From NCBI RefSeq assembly GCF_011058155.1, contig NZ_JAALFC010000002.1:62001-126000 (forward strand): a stretch of 64,000 nucleotides of DNA, read 5' to 3'. Shown here one piece after another: positions 10,417 to 20,488 of this stretch. The position numbers were made by a program, and so were the translations under genes. The stretch comes from Litoribacterium kuwaitense. GTDB taxonomy: Bacteria > Bacillota > Bacilli > Bacillales > DSM-28697. How positions within the stretch are numbered: position 1 is the stretch's first letter; every line of letters starts with the position of its first letter. Below the pieces are notes generated by a model. It made no database searches. It was not told the origin of the DNA and saw nothing but the letters and a program-made list of their open reading frames with translations.

Positions 10417-12023
10417 GGTATTCGAAGCTATTCACTGTAGTGGTCATTTTTGCACTACTTACAGCTTGTAGTGGGGGAGGGCAACAGACTTTTACCGGTC
10501 CGACTGATCAAGAGCTGGATAATTTAAATGAGTCAGGCATGCCAATCGTAAATGAGGAAATTACATTAAACTTTTTTGCCGGGCAAGCGCCAGCAACAAA
10601 CCCAGATTGGAATGATGTATTGATTTTTAATGAGTATGAAGAACGTTCAAATATCAATATTGAGTGGAGAATGGTCCCATCTGATTCAATCGCTGAACAG
10701 CGTAATTTAGCTTTTGGCAGTGGGTCATTGCCTGATGCATTCCATAGTTCAGGAATTGGCTTGTCAGACATCTCAAAGTATGGAGAACAAGGCGTACTAA
10801 TCCCATTAAACGATTTAATTGATGAATATGCGCCGAATTTTAAAAAGATTTTGGATGATTATCCTGTGATTAAAGATGCCATCACGATGCCGGACGGCAA
10901 TATTTACTCATTTCCGCTCATTAGTGATCCTGACTTTGCCTCTCACCGTATTCAAGCGCGACCGTTTATCAATAAAGTATGGCTTGATGAATTAGGGATG
11001 GAAATGCCTGAAACAACTGAGGAATTTTATCAATACTTGACAGCGGTCAAATCTGATTTGGGAGAGATTCCATTTGGTGGACCTTACATTAATACTCTTA
11101 CACAATATTTATTAGGCTCGTTTGGCTTGGCAAATCGAGGTGGGTCTAATTCTTATATCGATGAAGATCCAGAAACGGGCGAGGTTCGTTTTTACCCTGT
11201 TTCCGAAGAGTATAAAGAAATGCTTGAGTATGTACACAAGCTCTATGACGAGAGGTTAATTGAACAGAATATTTTTTCGATTGACCATTATCAGTTTATG
11301 ACGAATCTCGGTGAAGGGATGTATGGTAGCGTTGTCTGGTTTGCACCGGAGGAAGTTGCTTCAAAGGAAAAAGGGAAAAACTATGTTGGGATGCCTACTT
11401 TGGAAGGGCCGGATGGTGACAAGTTGCTCACAAAAGTAGGGGACCCCGTGCTGAATGCTGGTGCATTTGTAATCACAAATGCAAATGAACACCCAGCTTC
11501 AACGGTCAGATGGATCGATTATTTCTATGGGCAGGAAGGCATGAAGTTATTTTTTATGGGTGTAGAGGGTAAAACATTTGAAAAAGCAGAGGACGGCAGT
11601 CTCAAATTTATGGATCATATCATTAACAGTAAAGAAGGATTGCCTTTTGAAGAAGAAGCGAAAAAATATCTCACATTCCCTGGCGGTGGCTTTCCATCCA
11701 TGGTGAATAAAGATTTTTTCCAAGGTGTAGCCAATGCACCACAATCCCTTGAAGCTTCAGAAAAGCTGGAGCCCGATATGATTCCTGATGATCAAATTTG
11801 GCCAACTTTAACACATACGAAAGATGAGATTGATCAGTTGCAAGGGTTTGGCACAGATATTGAAAAGTATGTTGGCGAAATGAGAGATAAATTCATCTCT
11901 GGAGATGAACCCTTATCAGAATGGGATTCATACGTCACAGAAATTGAAAAAATGGGGCTTGAAGAGTATATAAAAATTAAATCTGCTGCACTTGAGCGTA
12001 AGGTTGGGGGAGATGACGAGTAG
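10413..12023 (+). CDS. LplA-type solute-binding lipoprotein (paralog 3 of 4)
   Basis: 536 residues from TTG 10413, with AAGGGGG upstream. The lipobox is LTAC followed by SGGGQQTFTGP. The family blocks DLNFFAGQAPATNPDWNDV-like, RNLAFGSGSLPDAFHSSGIG and PDGNIYSFPLISDPDF are present. It lacks a short insert (near PSNGAVEEVPFGG) that paralogs 1 and 2 carry before the GGP motif, and its C-terminus adds GGDDE. It is clearly more distant from paralogs 1 and 2 than they are from each other. Same operon and same presumed role as an outer-surface sugar receptor. Confidence 0.9.
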   Translation: MRYSKLFTVVVIFALLTACSGGGQQTFTGPTDQELDNLNESGMPIVNEEITLNFFAGQAPATNPDWNDVLIFNEYEERSNINIEWRMVPSDSIAEQRNLAFGSGSLPDAFHSSGIGLSDISKYGEQGVLIPLNDLIDEYAPNFKKILDDYPVIKDAITMPDGNIYSFPLISDPDFASHRIQARPFINKVWLDELGMEMPETTEEFYQYLTAVKSDLGEIPFGGPYINTLTQYLLGSFGLANRGGSNSYIDEDPETGEVRFYPVSEEYKEMLEYVHKLYDERLIEQNIFSIDHYQFMTNLGEGMYGSVVWFAPEEVASKEKGKNYVGMPTLEGPDGDKLLTKVGDPVLNAGAFVITNANEHPASTVRWIDYFYGQEGMKLFFMGVEGKTFEKAEDGSLKFMDHIINSKEGLPFEEEAKKYLTFPGGGFPSMVNKDFFQGVANAPQSLEASEKLEPDMIPDDQIWPTLTHTKDEIDQLQGFGTDIEKYVGEMRDKFISGDEPLSEWDSYVTEIEKMGLEEYIKIKSAALERKVGGDDE

Positions 12024-12048
12024 ATGACTAAAGATCACAGGGGGTAAC

Positions 12049-13668
12049 ATGAAACGAATATTATTTTTCTTCTCCTGTGCTGTTTTGCTACTGATCACAG
12101 CATGCGGTCAACAGGCGAATCAAGAGTTTACAGGACCGAACGAAGAAGAATTGCAAAATTTAAATGAAGCTGATTTCCCGATTGTTAAAGAAGAAATCAC
12201 CCTTGATTTCTTTGCACGTCATGATCCTGCTTCTAATTCAGACTGGAATGACGTCATGATTTTTAACGAATATGAACATATGACGAATATTGATATTAAC
12301 TGGAGAATGATACCTAATGACTCTCTTTCAGAACAACTGAATTTAGCATTTGGAGGGGGGAATTTACCCGACGCTTTTCATAGCGCATTTATCGGCAGTT
12401 CTACGCTAATGAAATATGGTGATCAAGGTGTATTAATCCCCTTGAATGATTTAATTGATCGTTATGCACCTAATTTTAAGAAGGTCATGGAAGAATACCC
12501 GGAAATTAAACAGTCGATAACCATGCCGGATGGCAATATTTACGCTTTTCCGATGATGGGAGACCCCGATTTTCTGTCTTATCGTACTTCACCGATGATG
12601 TATATTAACGAAAAGTGGCTGGATCAACTCGGTATGGATATGCCCGAAACGACAGAGGCGTTTTATGAATATTTGCAAGCAGTGAAAGAACAAAATCCGA
12701 GTCAAGGGGGTGTGGAAGAGGTTCCTTTTGGCGCACCGTCAATAGGTCATTTATATGAGCATTTACGAGGTGCTTTTGGCGTGGCCAATAAAGGAACAGA
12801 GAGCGGATATATTGACTTAGATCCGAATACGAATGATTACCGATTTTACCCGGTTGCTGACAATTATAAAGAGCTGCTACAGTATTTAAACACACTTTAT
12901 ACCGAAGGGTTAATTGAAAAAAATATATTTACCATTGAGCATGAGCAGTATCTTGCCAACTCAGCTGCGGGTAGATATGGTAGTACAGTTTGGTACAGCC
13001 CAACACAAGTGATGGGCGAAGACATCGGTGGTCAGTATACAGGTGTTCCGGCATTGGAAGGTCCTTACGGCGATAAATTATTTGTCAATTTAAAAAGCGC
13101 AGTAAGAGGTGTAGGTGCATTTGCTATCACGAATAAAAATAAGTATCCAGCCTCTACAGTAAGATGGATTGATCATTTTTACGGCGAAGAGGGCATCATT
13201 ATGTATTTCATGGGGATTGAAGGTGAAACATTCGAGGTCAATGACGCGGGAGAATTGGTTTATACAGAAAACGTTTTAAATGATCCTGATTTATCCTTTT
13301 CAGAACAAGTATCAAGGTATTTGACGTTTCCAGGTGGAGGAGCTCCAAGTATGTTAATGGAAAAATACTTTAGGGGCGCTGAAAGCTCGGCTATATCTGT
13401 GGAAGCAGCAGAAAAATTAAAGCCTGATTTAATTGAAAATCCTTGGCCATTTATTCTTCATACTGAAGAAGAAAACAAAAAACTGCAAGGATTTGGAGCG
13501 GACATCGAAAAGTACGTCTCTGAAATGCGTGATAAATTCATTTCAGGCACGGAACCATTCTCCAAATGGGATGAATATGTCAGCGAATTGGAAAAGATGG
13601 GCTTGGAAGAATATTTATATTTGGAAATCAAGATAACCGCACTAGAAAGACAATTGAATAAATCATAG
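12049..13668 (+). CDS. LplA-type solute-binding lipoprotein (paralog 4 of 4)
   Basis: 539 residues from ATG 12049 (AGGGGGTAAC upstream), 25 bases after paralog 3. The lipobox is ITAC followed by GQQANQEFTGP. The family blocks are present but altered: DFFARHDPASNSDWNDVMIF replaces DFFAGQAPATNPDWNDVLIF, and FGAPSIGHLYEHLRGAFGVA replaces the FGGP...LYQYLLGSFGL block. These changes around ligand-contact regions suggest a different ligand preference; that is inference. It directly precedes the permease genes. Confidence 0.9.
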   Translation: MKRILFFFSCAVLLLITACGQQANQEFTGPNEEELQNLNEADFPIVKEEITLDFFARHDPASNSDWNDVMIFNEYEHMTNIDINWRMIPNDSLSEQLNLAFGGGNLPDAFHSAFIGSSTLMKYGDQGVLIPLNDLIDRYAPNFKKVMEEYPEIKQSITMPDGNIYAFPMMGDPDFLSYRTSPMMYINEKWLDQLGMDMPETTEAFYEYLQAVKEQNPSQGGVEEVPFGAPSIGHLYEHLRGAFGVANKGTESGYIDLDPNTNDYRFYPVADNYKELLQYLNTLYTEGLIEKNIFTIEHEQYLANSAAGRYGSTVWYSPTQVMGEDIGGQYTGVPALEGPYGDKLFVNLKSAVRGVGAFAITNKNKYPASTVRWIDHFYGEEGIIMYFMGIEGETFEVNDAGELVYTENVLNDPDLSFSEQVSRYLTFPGGGAPSMLMEKYFRGAESSAISVEAAEKLKPDLIENPWPFILHTEEENKKLQGFGADIEKYVSEMRDKFISGTEPFSKWDEYVSELEKMGLEEYLYLEIKITALERQLNKS

Positions 13669-13669
13669 G

Positions 13670-13687
13670 CGGGTACTTGTACCCGCT
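13670..13687 (+). promoter_or_regulatory. Intercistronic hairpin between binding-protein and permease genes
   Basis: GCGGGTAC-TT-GTACCCGC is a perfect 8 bp stem with a 2-base loop and no T tract, two bases after the lplA4 stop. Such hairpins commonly protect the upstream mRNA, giving more binding protein than permease. Confidence 0.55.
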
Positions 13688-13707
13688 ATCGTCAAGGAGG
13701 GGAAGGT

Positions 13708-14655
13708 ATGATTCAAAAAAATACAGCTGACCAAGCATTATCTGAGAGCCGGTTTCAAAATGTTAAAAGACATATGGCAGTCAATTGGCAAGTGTATACG
13801 CTTCTGCTACCGGCCATTATTTATTTTATTATATTTAACTACGTCCCGATGTATGGCGTGCAAATTGCTTTTAAAGATTATATAGCGAATTTAGGATTTT
13901 GGGGCAGTCCATTCGTAGGATTTGACCATTTCGAACGGTTTTTTAACTCATATTATTTCTGGCGATTGCTAAAAAACACACTTCTTTTGAGTTTGTATGA
14001 ACTTGTGTTATTTCCATTACCTATTATTTTTGCCCTCTCACTACACGAACTTCATAATGGGAAATTTAAGCGTTGGGCGCAAACGCTTACATATGCTCCC
14101 CATTTTATATCTGTTGTTGTCGTGGTAGGTATGATTGTGGCATTTCTGGACCCTATTACAGGTTTAATCAACCACATTATTCAATTTTTCGGCGGGGAAT
14201 CTCAAGACTTTTTAACAGATCCAGGTTGGTTCCGTCATATTTTTGTTTGGTCCGGTCAATGGCAATCATTAGGATGGGGGACGATCATTTACCTTGCTGC
14301 GCTGGCAGGCGTGAACCCGGAATTATTGGAGGCAGCTAAGGTTGATGGTGCCACAAGAATACAGCGTATTTGGCATATCAATATACCGGCGATCTTACCG
14401 ACTATTGTTGTCTTATTTATCTTGAATATGGGGAGCTTTATGGCGATCGGTTTTGAAAAGGTTTTACTTCTACAAAACAATTTAAACTCTGAAACTTCTG
14501 ATATTATCGCAACCTTCGTTTATGAATCAGGTATTTTGGAAGGGCAATATAGCTTTTCAACTGCTGTGGGCCTTTTCAATTCAGCAATTAACATCGTCGT
14601 ACTTGTTTTAGCGAATTACCTCGCTAGGAAAGTAAGTGACAACAGCTTATGGTAA
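13708..14655 (+). CDS. LplB-type ABC sugar permease, cluster 1
   Basis: 315 residues with six predicted membrane segments (VYTLLLPAIIYFIIFNYVP first). The binding-protein-dependent transport signature EAAKVDGATRIQRIWHINIP lies near residue 215, followed by AILPTIVVLF. Together with the next gene it forms the membrane channel of a CUT1-type importer fed by the lipoproteins. No ATPase gene is present in the cluster; in Bacillus such systems commonly share an MsmX-like ATPase encoded elsewhere. Start with AAGGAGGGG upstream. Confidence 0.92.
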   Translation: MIQKNTADQALSESRFQNVKRHMAVNWQVYTLLLPAIIYFIIFNYVPMYGVQIAFKDYIANLGFWGSPFVGFDHFERFFNSYYFWRLLKNTLLLSLYELVLFPLPIIFALSLHELHNGKFKRWAQTLTYAPHFISVVVVVGMIVAFLDPITGLINHIIQFFGGESQDFLTDPGWFRHIFVWSGQWQSLGWGTIIYLAALAGVNPELLEAAKVDGATRIQRIWHINIPAILPTIVVLFILNMGSFMAIGFEKVLLLQNNLNSETSDIIATFVYESGILEGQYSFSTAVGLFNSAINIVVLVLANYLARKVSDNSLW

Positions 14656-14673
14656 GGGGGAGAGAGTGAGGAT

Positions 14674-15558
14674 ATGTCAGATAAAACGTTCGATATACTC
14701 AATAAGATTTTTGTAAGTTTGATTGTGGTTATTATCGTGTATCCATTAATCTTTGTCATCAGTGCATCGATTAGTGATCCTGCTGCCGTGAGTACGGGTA
14801 AAATGTGGCTATGGCCGGTAGATATTACTTTGGACGGATTTAAAATGGTTCTGCAAAATGATGATATATGGATGGGATATCGCAACACCATCTTTTATGT
14901 CATCGTTGGGATTCTTGTTCACTTAGCATTTTTATTACCTTGTGCATACGCACTCTCGAGACCAGAAGTCAGATGGAAAAAGGTCATTTTATGGTTTATT
15001 TTGTTCACCATGTTTTTTAATGGCGGCATGATTCCAACGTACTTAGTCGTCAAAAATTTAGGCATGCTGGATACGATGTGGGCGATAGTCATTCCTGGCG
15101 CACTAGGAGCCTGGTCCATTCTTGTCGCGCGAGCATTTTTTCAGCAGAATGTACCAAATGAGCTCGTTGAAGCAGCAAAAATAGACGGTGCATCCGATTA
15201 TTATATCTTTTATAGAATTGCTTTGCCTCTTTCTGTGCCGATCATCGCGGTGATGGCTTTATTCCATGGCGTTGGTTTATGGAATCAGTACTTTTCAGCG
15301 TTGATCTATTTATCCGAACGAAGTATGTTTCCTTTACAGTTAATTTTAAGAGAAATTCTCGTGTTAAACGAAGTGAATACCGGAGAAGGGGTTCAGGAAA
15401 TCACCGGTAGTGCAGGATCATTTGCGGATCAAGTAAAAATGGCCGCGCAAATAAAGTATGCTGTCATGATTGTCTCAACGCTTCCATTAATCTTAGTGTA
15501 TCCATTTATCCAGCGTTATTTTGTCCAAGGTGTTTTAATTGGGTCTGTGAAAGAATAA
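14674..15558 (+). CDS. LplC-type ABC sugar permease, cluster 1
   Basis: 294 residues, 18 bases after the LplB gene. The MalG/LplC-like protein has VYPLIFVISASISDP in the first membrane segment, the EAAKIDGASDYYIFYRIALP signature near residue 167 and the C-terminal FVQGVLIGSVKE ending typical of LplC. It is the second half of the permease heterodimer. Confidence 0.92.
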   Translation: MSDKTFDILNKIFVSLIVVIIVYPLIFVISASISDPAAVSTGKMWLWPVDITLDGFKMVLQNDDIWMGYRNTIFYVIVGILVHLAFLLPCAYALSRPEVRWKKVILWFILFTMFFNGGMIPTYLVVKNLGMLDTMWAIVIPGALGAWSILVARAFFQQNVPNELVEAAKIDGASDYYIFYRIALPLSVPIIAVMALFHGVGLWNQYFSALIYLSERSMFPLQLILREILVLNEVNTGEGVQEITGSAGSFADQVKMAAQIKYAVMIVSTLPLILVYPFIQRYFVQGVLIGSVKE

Positions 15559-15591
15559 GAGTTTACTGATCTATCTAAAGGAGGTTTATCA

Positions 15592-16218
15592 ATGAATGGG
15601 TTAGCAATTGGTTTTTATCGTGTTGCGGAATGGGTTACTCGGCTCGCCTATGTAAATCTCCTTTGGATCGCGTTTACATTGGTAGGATTGATCGTTTTTG
15701 GTTTTGCGCCCGCAACGGCAGCCATGTTTGCTGTTGTAAGAAAGTGGGTTTCTGGGGAAGATGATATCCCTATATTTAAAACGTTTTGGAAAGTTTATCG
15801 GAAAGAGTTTTGGAAGATATTTGGCGTCGGATTTATTTTAGCAGTCGTTGGGTACTTCATCTATATCGAATTTAGTATTTTAAGAACCCAGGATAGCTTA
15901 ATGTATTACCTTGCCAGCTTTGGTGTAATCGGGCAATATATTTTATACTTTATCGTTGTGATGTATTTCTTTCCAATCTATGCTCACTTTGATTTAAAGC
16001 CTTTCGCGTATCTAAAATGGGCATTTGCTATAGGAGTCAGTCATCCTATTTTAACTTTATTTTTGGCAGTCGTGACGAATGTTCTTTTATACGTCACAGC
16101 GGTGACACTTCCGATCTTAATTGTTTTTTTCGGCGGCAGTGTAACGGCATATATCTTAACTTGGGGCGCATCTAAAACGTTCTCAGCTTATGAAAGGGTG
16201 TATGAATTAAACGTGTGA
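15592..16218 (+). CDS. YesL-family membrane protein (DUF624)
   Basis: 208 residues, AAAGGAGG upstream, 33 bases after the LplC gene. Features of the YesL family are an N-terminal RVAEWVTRLAYVNLLWI, FGFAPATAAMFAVVRKW and several hydrophobic segments with a PIYAHFDL motif. YesL proteins are regularly encoded with LplA/LplB/LplC-type sugar uptake genes; their molecular role is not established. It closes cluster 1. Confidence 0.85.
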   Translation: MNGLAIGFYRVAEWVTRLAYVNLLWIAFTLVGLIVFGFAPATAAMFAVVRKWVSGEDDIPIFKTFWKVYRKEFWKIFGVGFILAVVGYFIYIEFSILRTQDSLMYYLASFGVIGQYILYFIVVMYFFPIYAHFDLKPFAYLKWAFAIGVSHPILTLFLAVVTNVLLYVTAVTLPILIVFFGGSVTAYILTWGASKTFSAYERVYELNV

Positions 16219-16329
16219 ACGTCCGTCCAGAAAGAATCCATAGATGGCTCATATACGTATCGGTCAGTACATAGATAGGTAAGGTATTTCTATGGAAAGA
16301 AAAATGTTTTTGTGAAATATTCCTAAAAA

Positions 16330-16387
16330 AGAGAAGGCACTCTCGCGCGTATGGATGTTATTGATGCATCAGAGAGATGTCTTCTCT
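16330..16387 (+). terminator. Long hairpin at the end of lpl cluster 1
   Basis: AGAGAAGGCACTCTC pairs with GAGAGATGTCTTCTCT across a loop of about 26 bases. No T tract follows, but TAATTATTG is AT-rich. It lies about 110 bases after the YesL gene and is the likely operon end. Confidence 0.5.
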
Positions 16388-16424
16388 AATTATTGTAAAG
16401 AGTCACAAATGTGTGAGTTGATCT

Positions 16425-16442
16425 AGTGAAAGCCCTTTCACT
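16425..16442 (+). promoter_or_regulatory. Perfect palindrome, candidate operator before the ABC exporter pair
   Basis: AGTGAAAG-CC-CTTTCACT is a perfect inverted repeat with a LacI/CcpA-like shape (it differs from cre at the central CG). It lies in the 496-base gap between the YesL gene and the exporter gene. The rest of that gap holds only the cluster 1 hairpin and no gene that I can support. Confidence 0.4.
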
Positions 16443-16714
16443 TGTGGTACGATGTTAATATCTCAATATTTGTAATTTTATTCAAAAACCTTGAAAACGA
16501 TGTTTTAGAGATGAGTTTAAATCGTGAATGCACGAATGGATGGATTGGTACAACATGAAACAAAAAATGCTGTTCACGTCTGACTTTGATCGTGGACGTG
16601 TAGAAAGGTTGATACATAAAGCGGCAGGACACACTTGATCTAACAAGAAACACTTTTTTTCCACATCATTGTAAATGATTGCTGACCGGAGAGTATTTGA
16701 AGGGAGGAGGAATT

Positions 16715-18489
16715 ATGGGTAAAAACAAGGAGCTCCACGATCCCATTCATTCGTTTAAGAAACTGTTACGTTGGGTTCGTCATTATTGGCTGTCGTACGT
16801 ATTGATGGGTGTAATCGTTTTTGTATCATCACTGATCCCGACCGGAACGGCTGAAGCGATGCGCAGGCTCATGAACGCTGTGTTTAATGCGTCGTATTCC
16901 GAGCTATGGTTAGCAATGCAATTTTTTATCGTCATATTTATCCTCGGATTGGTCATGGAAATTGTGCGGGCATGGTTTATGCAACGGATGAAAAACATGA
17001 CGACACTAGATTTGCAGAGAGCGGTCTTGGATCGAATGTTTATGTTAAATTTAAAACATATGAGTCAATGGCATTCAGGAGAGCAAATACAAAGGCTGAA
17101 CGGTTCAGCTGTTACCGCCCAAGAAGGGGTTAATCAGAAAATCCCCCAAGTGATAGAACAAGCTTTATCAATCCTTTTTTGTTTACATATTTATCAATAT
17201 TATCTTGGCAATTGGTTCTCGGCGTCATGGTTATTGCCATTCTCATCCCACTCATTGGTTCATTTATGGCTAAGCCTATTCATCATTGGCAGACGAAGGC
17301 GAATGAGTCACAAGCTGCTCAAGATGTAAAGTTGCAGGACCAGATGCAAGCTGCTGATATTGTGCGAATGTTTAATCTTCTTCAGGTTTTTAAGCAATCA
17401 TGGGGAGAAAGGGTAAAAACAACCCAGAAACGAAACATTCGCGTACATATGTGGCAAATGTTAACGGGACTGTTAACGTTTTTCGGCTATTGGTTAGGAC
17501 AAATGTATATTTTCGGTGTGGGGGCGTGGATGGTGTATCAAGGAAATTTAGAAGTTGGTGTCATTGCAGCTTTTTATGTTTCCTATGAGCAATTAATCTA
17601 CCCCGTGGTTCGTTTGTTGAATGTTTGGCCTACGATCCAAGATACGTTGTCTCACTTTGGACGGGTTTGTGAAATGGCTGATCCAACCGCGAAGAAACGA
17701 CAATCTGCTGGATATGGTGACCTGCCGTCTCATGACGATATTAAGCTTGAACGCGTATCATTCGCCTATCAACCTGATCAATCCGCCGTTTTGCACGACT
17801 GTTCATTCACCATTAAACAAGGCTGTACGACGGCTTTGGTCGGGACAAGCGGGGGAGGCAAGAGTACCATTCTTAAATTAATTCTTGGTCTCTATGCGCC
17901 TGATGATGGTCACATTCGGATTGGCGATCAATTGCTTCAGCAAGCGAATCTTGGTACATGGCAATCACGGCTCGCGTATGTTCCGCAAGATACACATCTC
18001 TTTGATGGAACGGTGCTCGACAATATTCGCGTAGGTAAGCTGAGTGCAACGACTGATGAGGTGATTCAGGCAGCTCAAATGGCTCAGGCGGATGAATTTA
18101 TTCAAGCGTTGCCTGAAAAATATCAAACGTCACTCGGTGAACGTGGACAACGTTTATCGGGAGGGCAGCGACAGCGAATCGCGATTGCACGTGCGTATTT
18201 ACGTCATCCGGATATTTTATTGCTCGATGAGCCGACCTCAGCGTTAGATAGACATAATGAGCGTTTGATCCATGAGTCGATCGGTCAGCTTATGGAGCGG
18301 CGGACCGTACTTGTGATTGCGCATCGACTTTCAACAATTCGGCATGCTGATTACATTGGTGTCGTTGAATCAGGTCAAGTCATTGAATTTGGCTCACATG
18401 ATGAATTGCTGGAGAAGGATGGAAGGTATGCTGCTTTAATACGTGCAGGAGACTGGGTAGATCATCATGATAGGGAGGAAGTGTCATGA
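16715..18489 (+). pseudogene. ABC exporter half-transporter A, frameshifted
   Basis: ATG 16715 follows GGGAGGAGG. The membrane domain (residues 1-150 or so) runs into the T6 run at 17175-17180; one extra T would join ALSILF to LFTYLSILSWQL in the second frame, which continues to 18489. The intact protein would have about 591 residues. The ATPase domain has Walker A GTSGGGKST, signature LSGGQRQR and Walker B LLLDEPTSALD. It overlaps the next gene by four bases (ATGA), so the two probably form a heterodimeric exporter like YheI/YheH. The single -1 shift in a T run may be a sequencing error. Confidence 0.85.
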
Positions 18490-20255
18490 ATCACACGACG
18501 CCTCAATTAAAAGAAGTATGGTCCTTATTATGGGATCGATTAGGTCCGAATCGGTTCATTTTTATATTAGGTTTTTTATCATCACTGAGTCAATCAATCG
18601 CTATGATGCTTGAGCCTTTGTTTGTCAATCTCATTTTTAATCGGTTAGAAACAGCATCGTATCAGGTGCTTTATGTGTTGTTGGCGGTAAGCATGGGAAT
18701 TTTTATTTTGTTGATAGGGCTCACATTCGTAGGAGAATATTTAAAGCAATTAAGTATGGCTCGGTTACAAAGAACGATGATCGTTGAATCTGCTGATCAT
18801 GCACAACGATTGCCTTTTGAGCGTGCGAAATCTGTCCATTCCTCTGATCTTGTTCAACGGGTGACGAGTGATACGTCAAGAATGACTGACATTCTAAACA
18901 TGCTGATTAATGACATTGGCTACCAAATGGCGATGTTCATGCTTGCTGTTGTTTATTTGTTTTGGCTGAATTGGAAAATCGCGATTGGGTTGGTGCTCCT
19001 CGCCCCCTTAACGTTCATCTTTAGTCATGTCATGCGAAAGCAATTACAGCGGATCGGTTATGAAGTAGCAGAGCAGGAGGCCATTGTTCGTCAGAGGCAA
19101 CAAGATGCACTGCAAGGAATGGAAATTATTCGTGTATATAAGCTTGCCGACTGGATGCGCGATCGTTTCTTAGTTGAACGAGAGCGGTTGAATACATTGT
19201 ATACAAAGAAAATGTGGTGGTATCAGGGGTTAAACATTCTCTCATCTACGTTCACTCATTTTTTAATCATTTGTACTGTACTCATTGTCGGATGGATGGC
19301 GATTGAAGGAACGATGGCAGTTGGGGGAATCGTTGCCTTCTTCACATTAGTATGGCGAGTCAACAGCCCTGTGCAGGCGATTGGGCAAATATGGGGGCAA
19401 ATACAAGAAGGTCTGGGAGCTTCAGCACGTGTCGCTACGTTAAAGAAAGCTGAGAAAGAGCCAGATCCAGAAACGAGTTCAGTCGTGTTGCCTGATCATG
19501 ATTTGAGGTTCAACGCTGTTTCCTTTATGTACCGTGCGCAAGGCTTGGCAAGATCACAAGAGATTGACAATCATGTACAAGTACAGCAGATGACGTTTCG
19601 CTTGTCTCCAGGTGATTTTCTTGGGCTGGTCGGGCCAAGTGGATCGGGGAAGTCGACTGTAGCAAAGCTCGCCGCTGGTTTATTCATTCCTACAGACGGC
19701 GAAGTGCTCATCGGTGAGCAAAGAATCATAGAAGATTTGGAGTCATTTCGCCAGTTCATCGCTTATGTACCACAGGATCCGTATTTCATGTATGGAACAA
19801 TACGAGAAAATCTAATGATCGCGAGTTCAGATTTACAACATGGAGAAGCAGCGATAATAGAGGCTGCACAAAAAGCACATGCTCATGAATTTATTATTGC
19901 TCTACCAAACGGATATGATACAGTCATTGGCGAAAACGGACAATCTTTATCCGGTGGTCAGAGACAACGGCTGGCCCTCGCACGTGCGTTCCTTGCTGAG
20001 CGGCCGATTTGGATACTAGATGAAGCAACCTCCGCACTGGATACGGATACAGAGCAGAAAGTGATGAAGGAAATTTGGCAATTTGTCAAAGAAAAAGGAC
20101 ATCGATTATTGATGGTCGCCCATCGCTTATCGACATTACAACACGCAGACCGCATTATTGTGTTGAACGAAGGAAAGATCACGCAAGAAGTGAGTGACAT
20201 TGGCTTATTGTCTGAGCAGCATACAGAAAATGAGCAAGTCGTTCATCAGCGTTAA
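18486..20255 (+). CDS. ABC exporter half-transporter B
   Basis: 589 residues with an intact frame. The N-terminal six-helix domain (about 20-310) precedes an ATPase domain with Walker A GPSGSGKST, Q-loop YVPQDPYFMYGT, signature LSGGQRQR, Walker B WILDEATSALD and the H-loop VAHRLSTL. Both partners carry the catalytic glutamate after Walker B, so neither site looks degenerate. It is translationally coupled to half-transporter A. Related pairs export drugs, lipids or peptides; the substrate here is unknown. Confidence 0.9.
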   Translation: MNHTTPQLKEVWSLLWDRLGPNRFIFILGFLSSLSQSIAMMLEPLFVNLIFNRLETASYQVLYVLLAVSMGIFILLIGLTFVGEYLKQLSMARLQRTMIVESADHAQRLPFERAKSVHSSDLVQRVTSDTSRMTDILNMLINDIGYQMAMFMLAVVYLFWLNWKIAIGLVLLAPLTFIFSHVMRKQLQRIGYEVAEQEAIVRQRQQDALQGMEIIRVYKLADWMRDRFLVERERLNTLYTKKMWWYQGLNILSSTFTHFLIICTVLIVGWMAIEGTMAVGGIVAFFTLVWRVNSPVQAIGQIWGQIQEGLGASARVATLKKAEKEPDPETSSVVLPDHDLRFNAVSFMYRAQGLARSQEIDNHVQVQQMTFRLSPGDFLGLVGPSGSGKSTVAKLAAGLFIPTDGEVLIGEQRIIEDLESFRQFIAYVPQDPYFMYGTIRENLMIASSDLQHGEAAIIEAAQKAHAHEFIIALPNGYDTVIGENGQSLSGGQRQRLALARAFLAERPIWILDEATSALDTDTEQKVMKEIWQFVKEKGHRLLMVAHRLSTLQHADRIIVLNEGKITQEVSDIGLLSEQHTENEQVVHQR

Positions 20256-20359
20256 GTTTGCTTGGACGGTTTTTAAGCAAAGAGTTACTTGACAGGTACT
20301 GTAAAGCCTTTACGCTTGCTCCTGGCTTCCGAATGTGCTACAGTTAAAATAAGTTCATA

Positions 20360-20437
20360 CATCGGTAGAGACGAAGAGAGACCAGAGTGTCATTATGCGA
20401 ATTTGCGTAATGTCTACTTTGGTCTCTCTTTTTTTAG
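20360..20437 (+). promoter_or_regulatory. glpD leader terminator with probable GlpP target
   Basis: AGAGAGACCA (20375-20384) pairs with TGGTCTCTCT (20420-20429), extended by an inner CATTATGC/GCGTAATG stem and followed by a run of eight T. The preceding TCGGTAGAGACGAAGAGA motif matches the glpK leader. The hairpin ends about 50 bases before glpD, whose only visible upstream promoter candidates lie before it, so read-through should need GlpP. Confidence 0.75.
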
Positions 20438-20488
20438 TTGATATTTTAAAAAAAGCTTAAGACCATTGCGATAGAGGAGGACGTTTTA

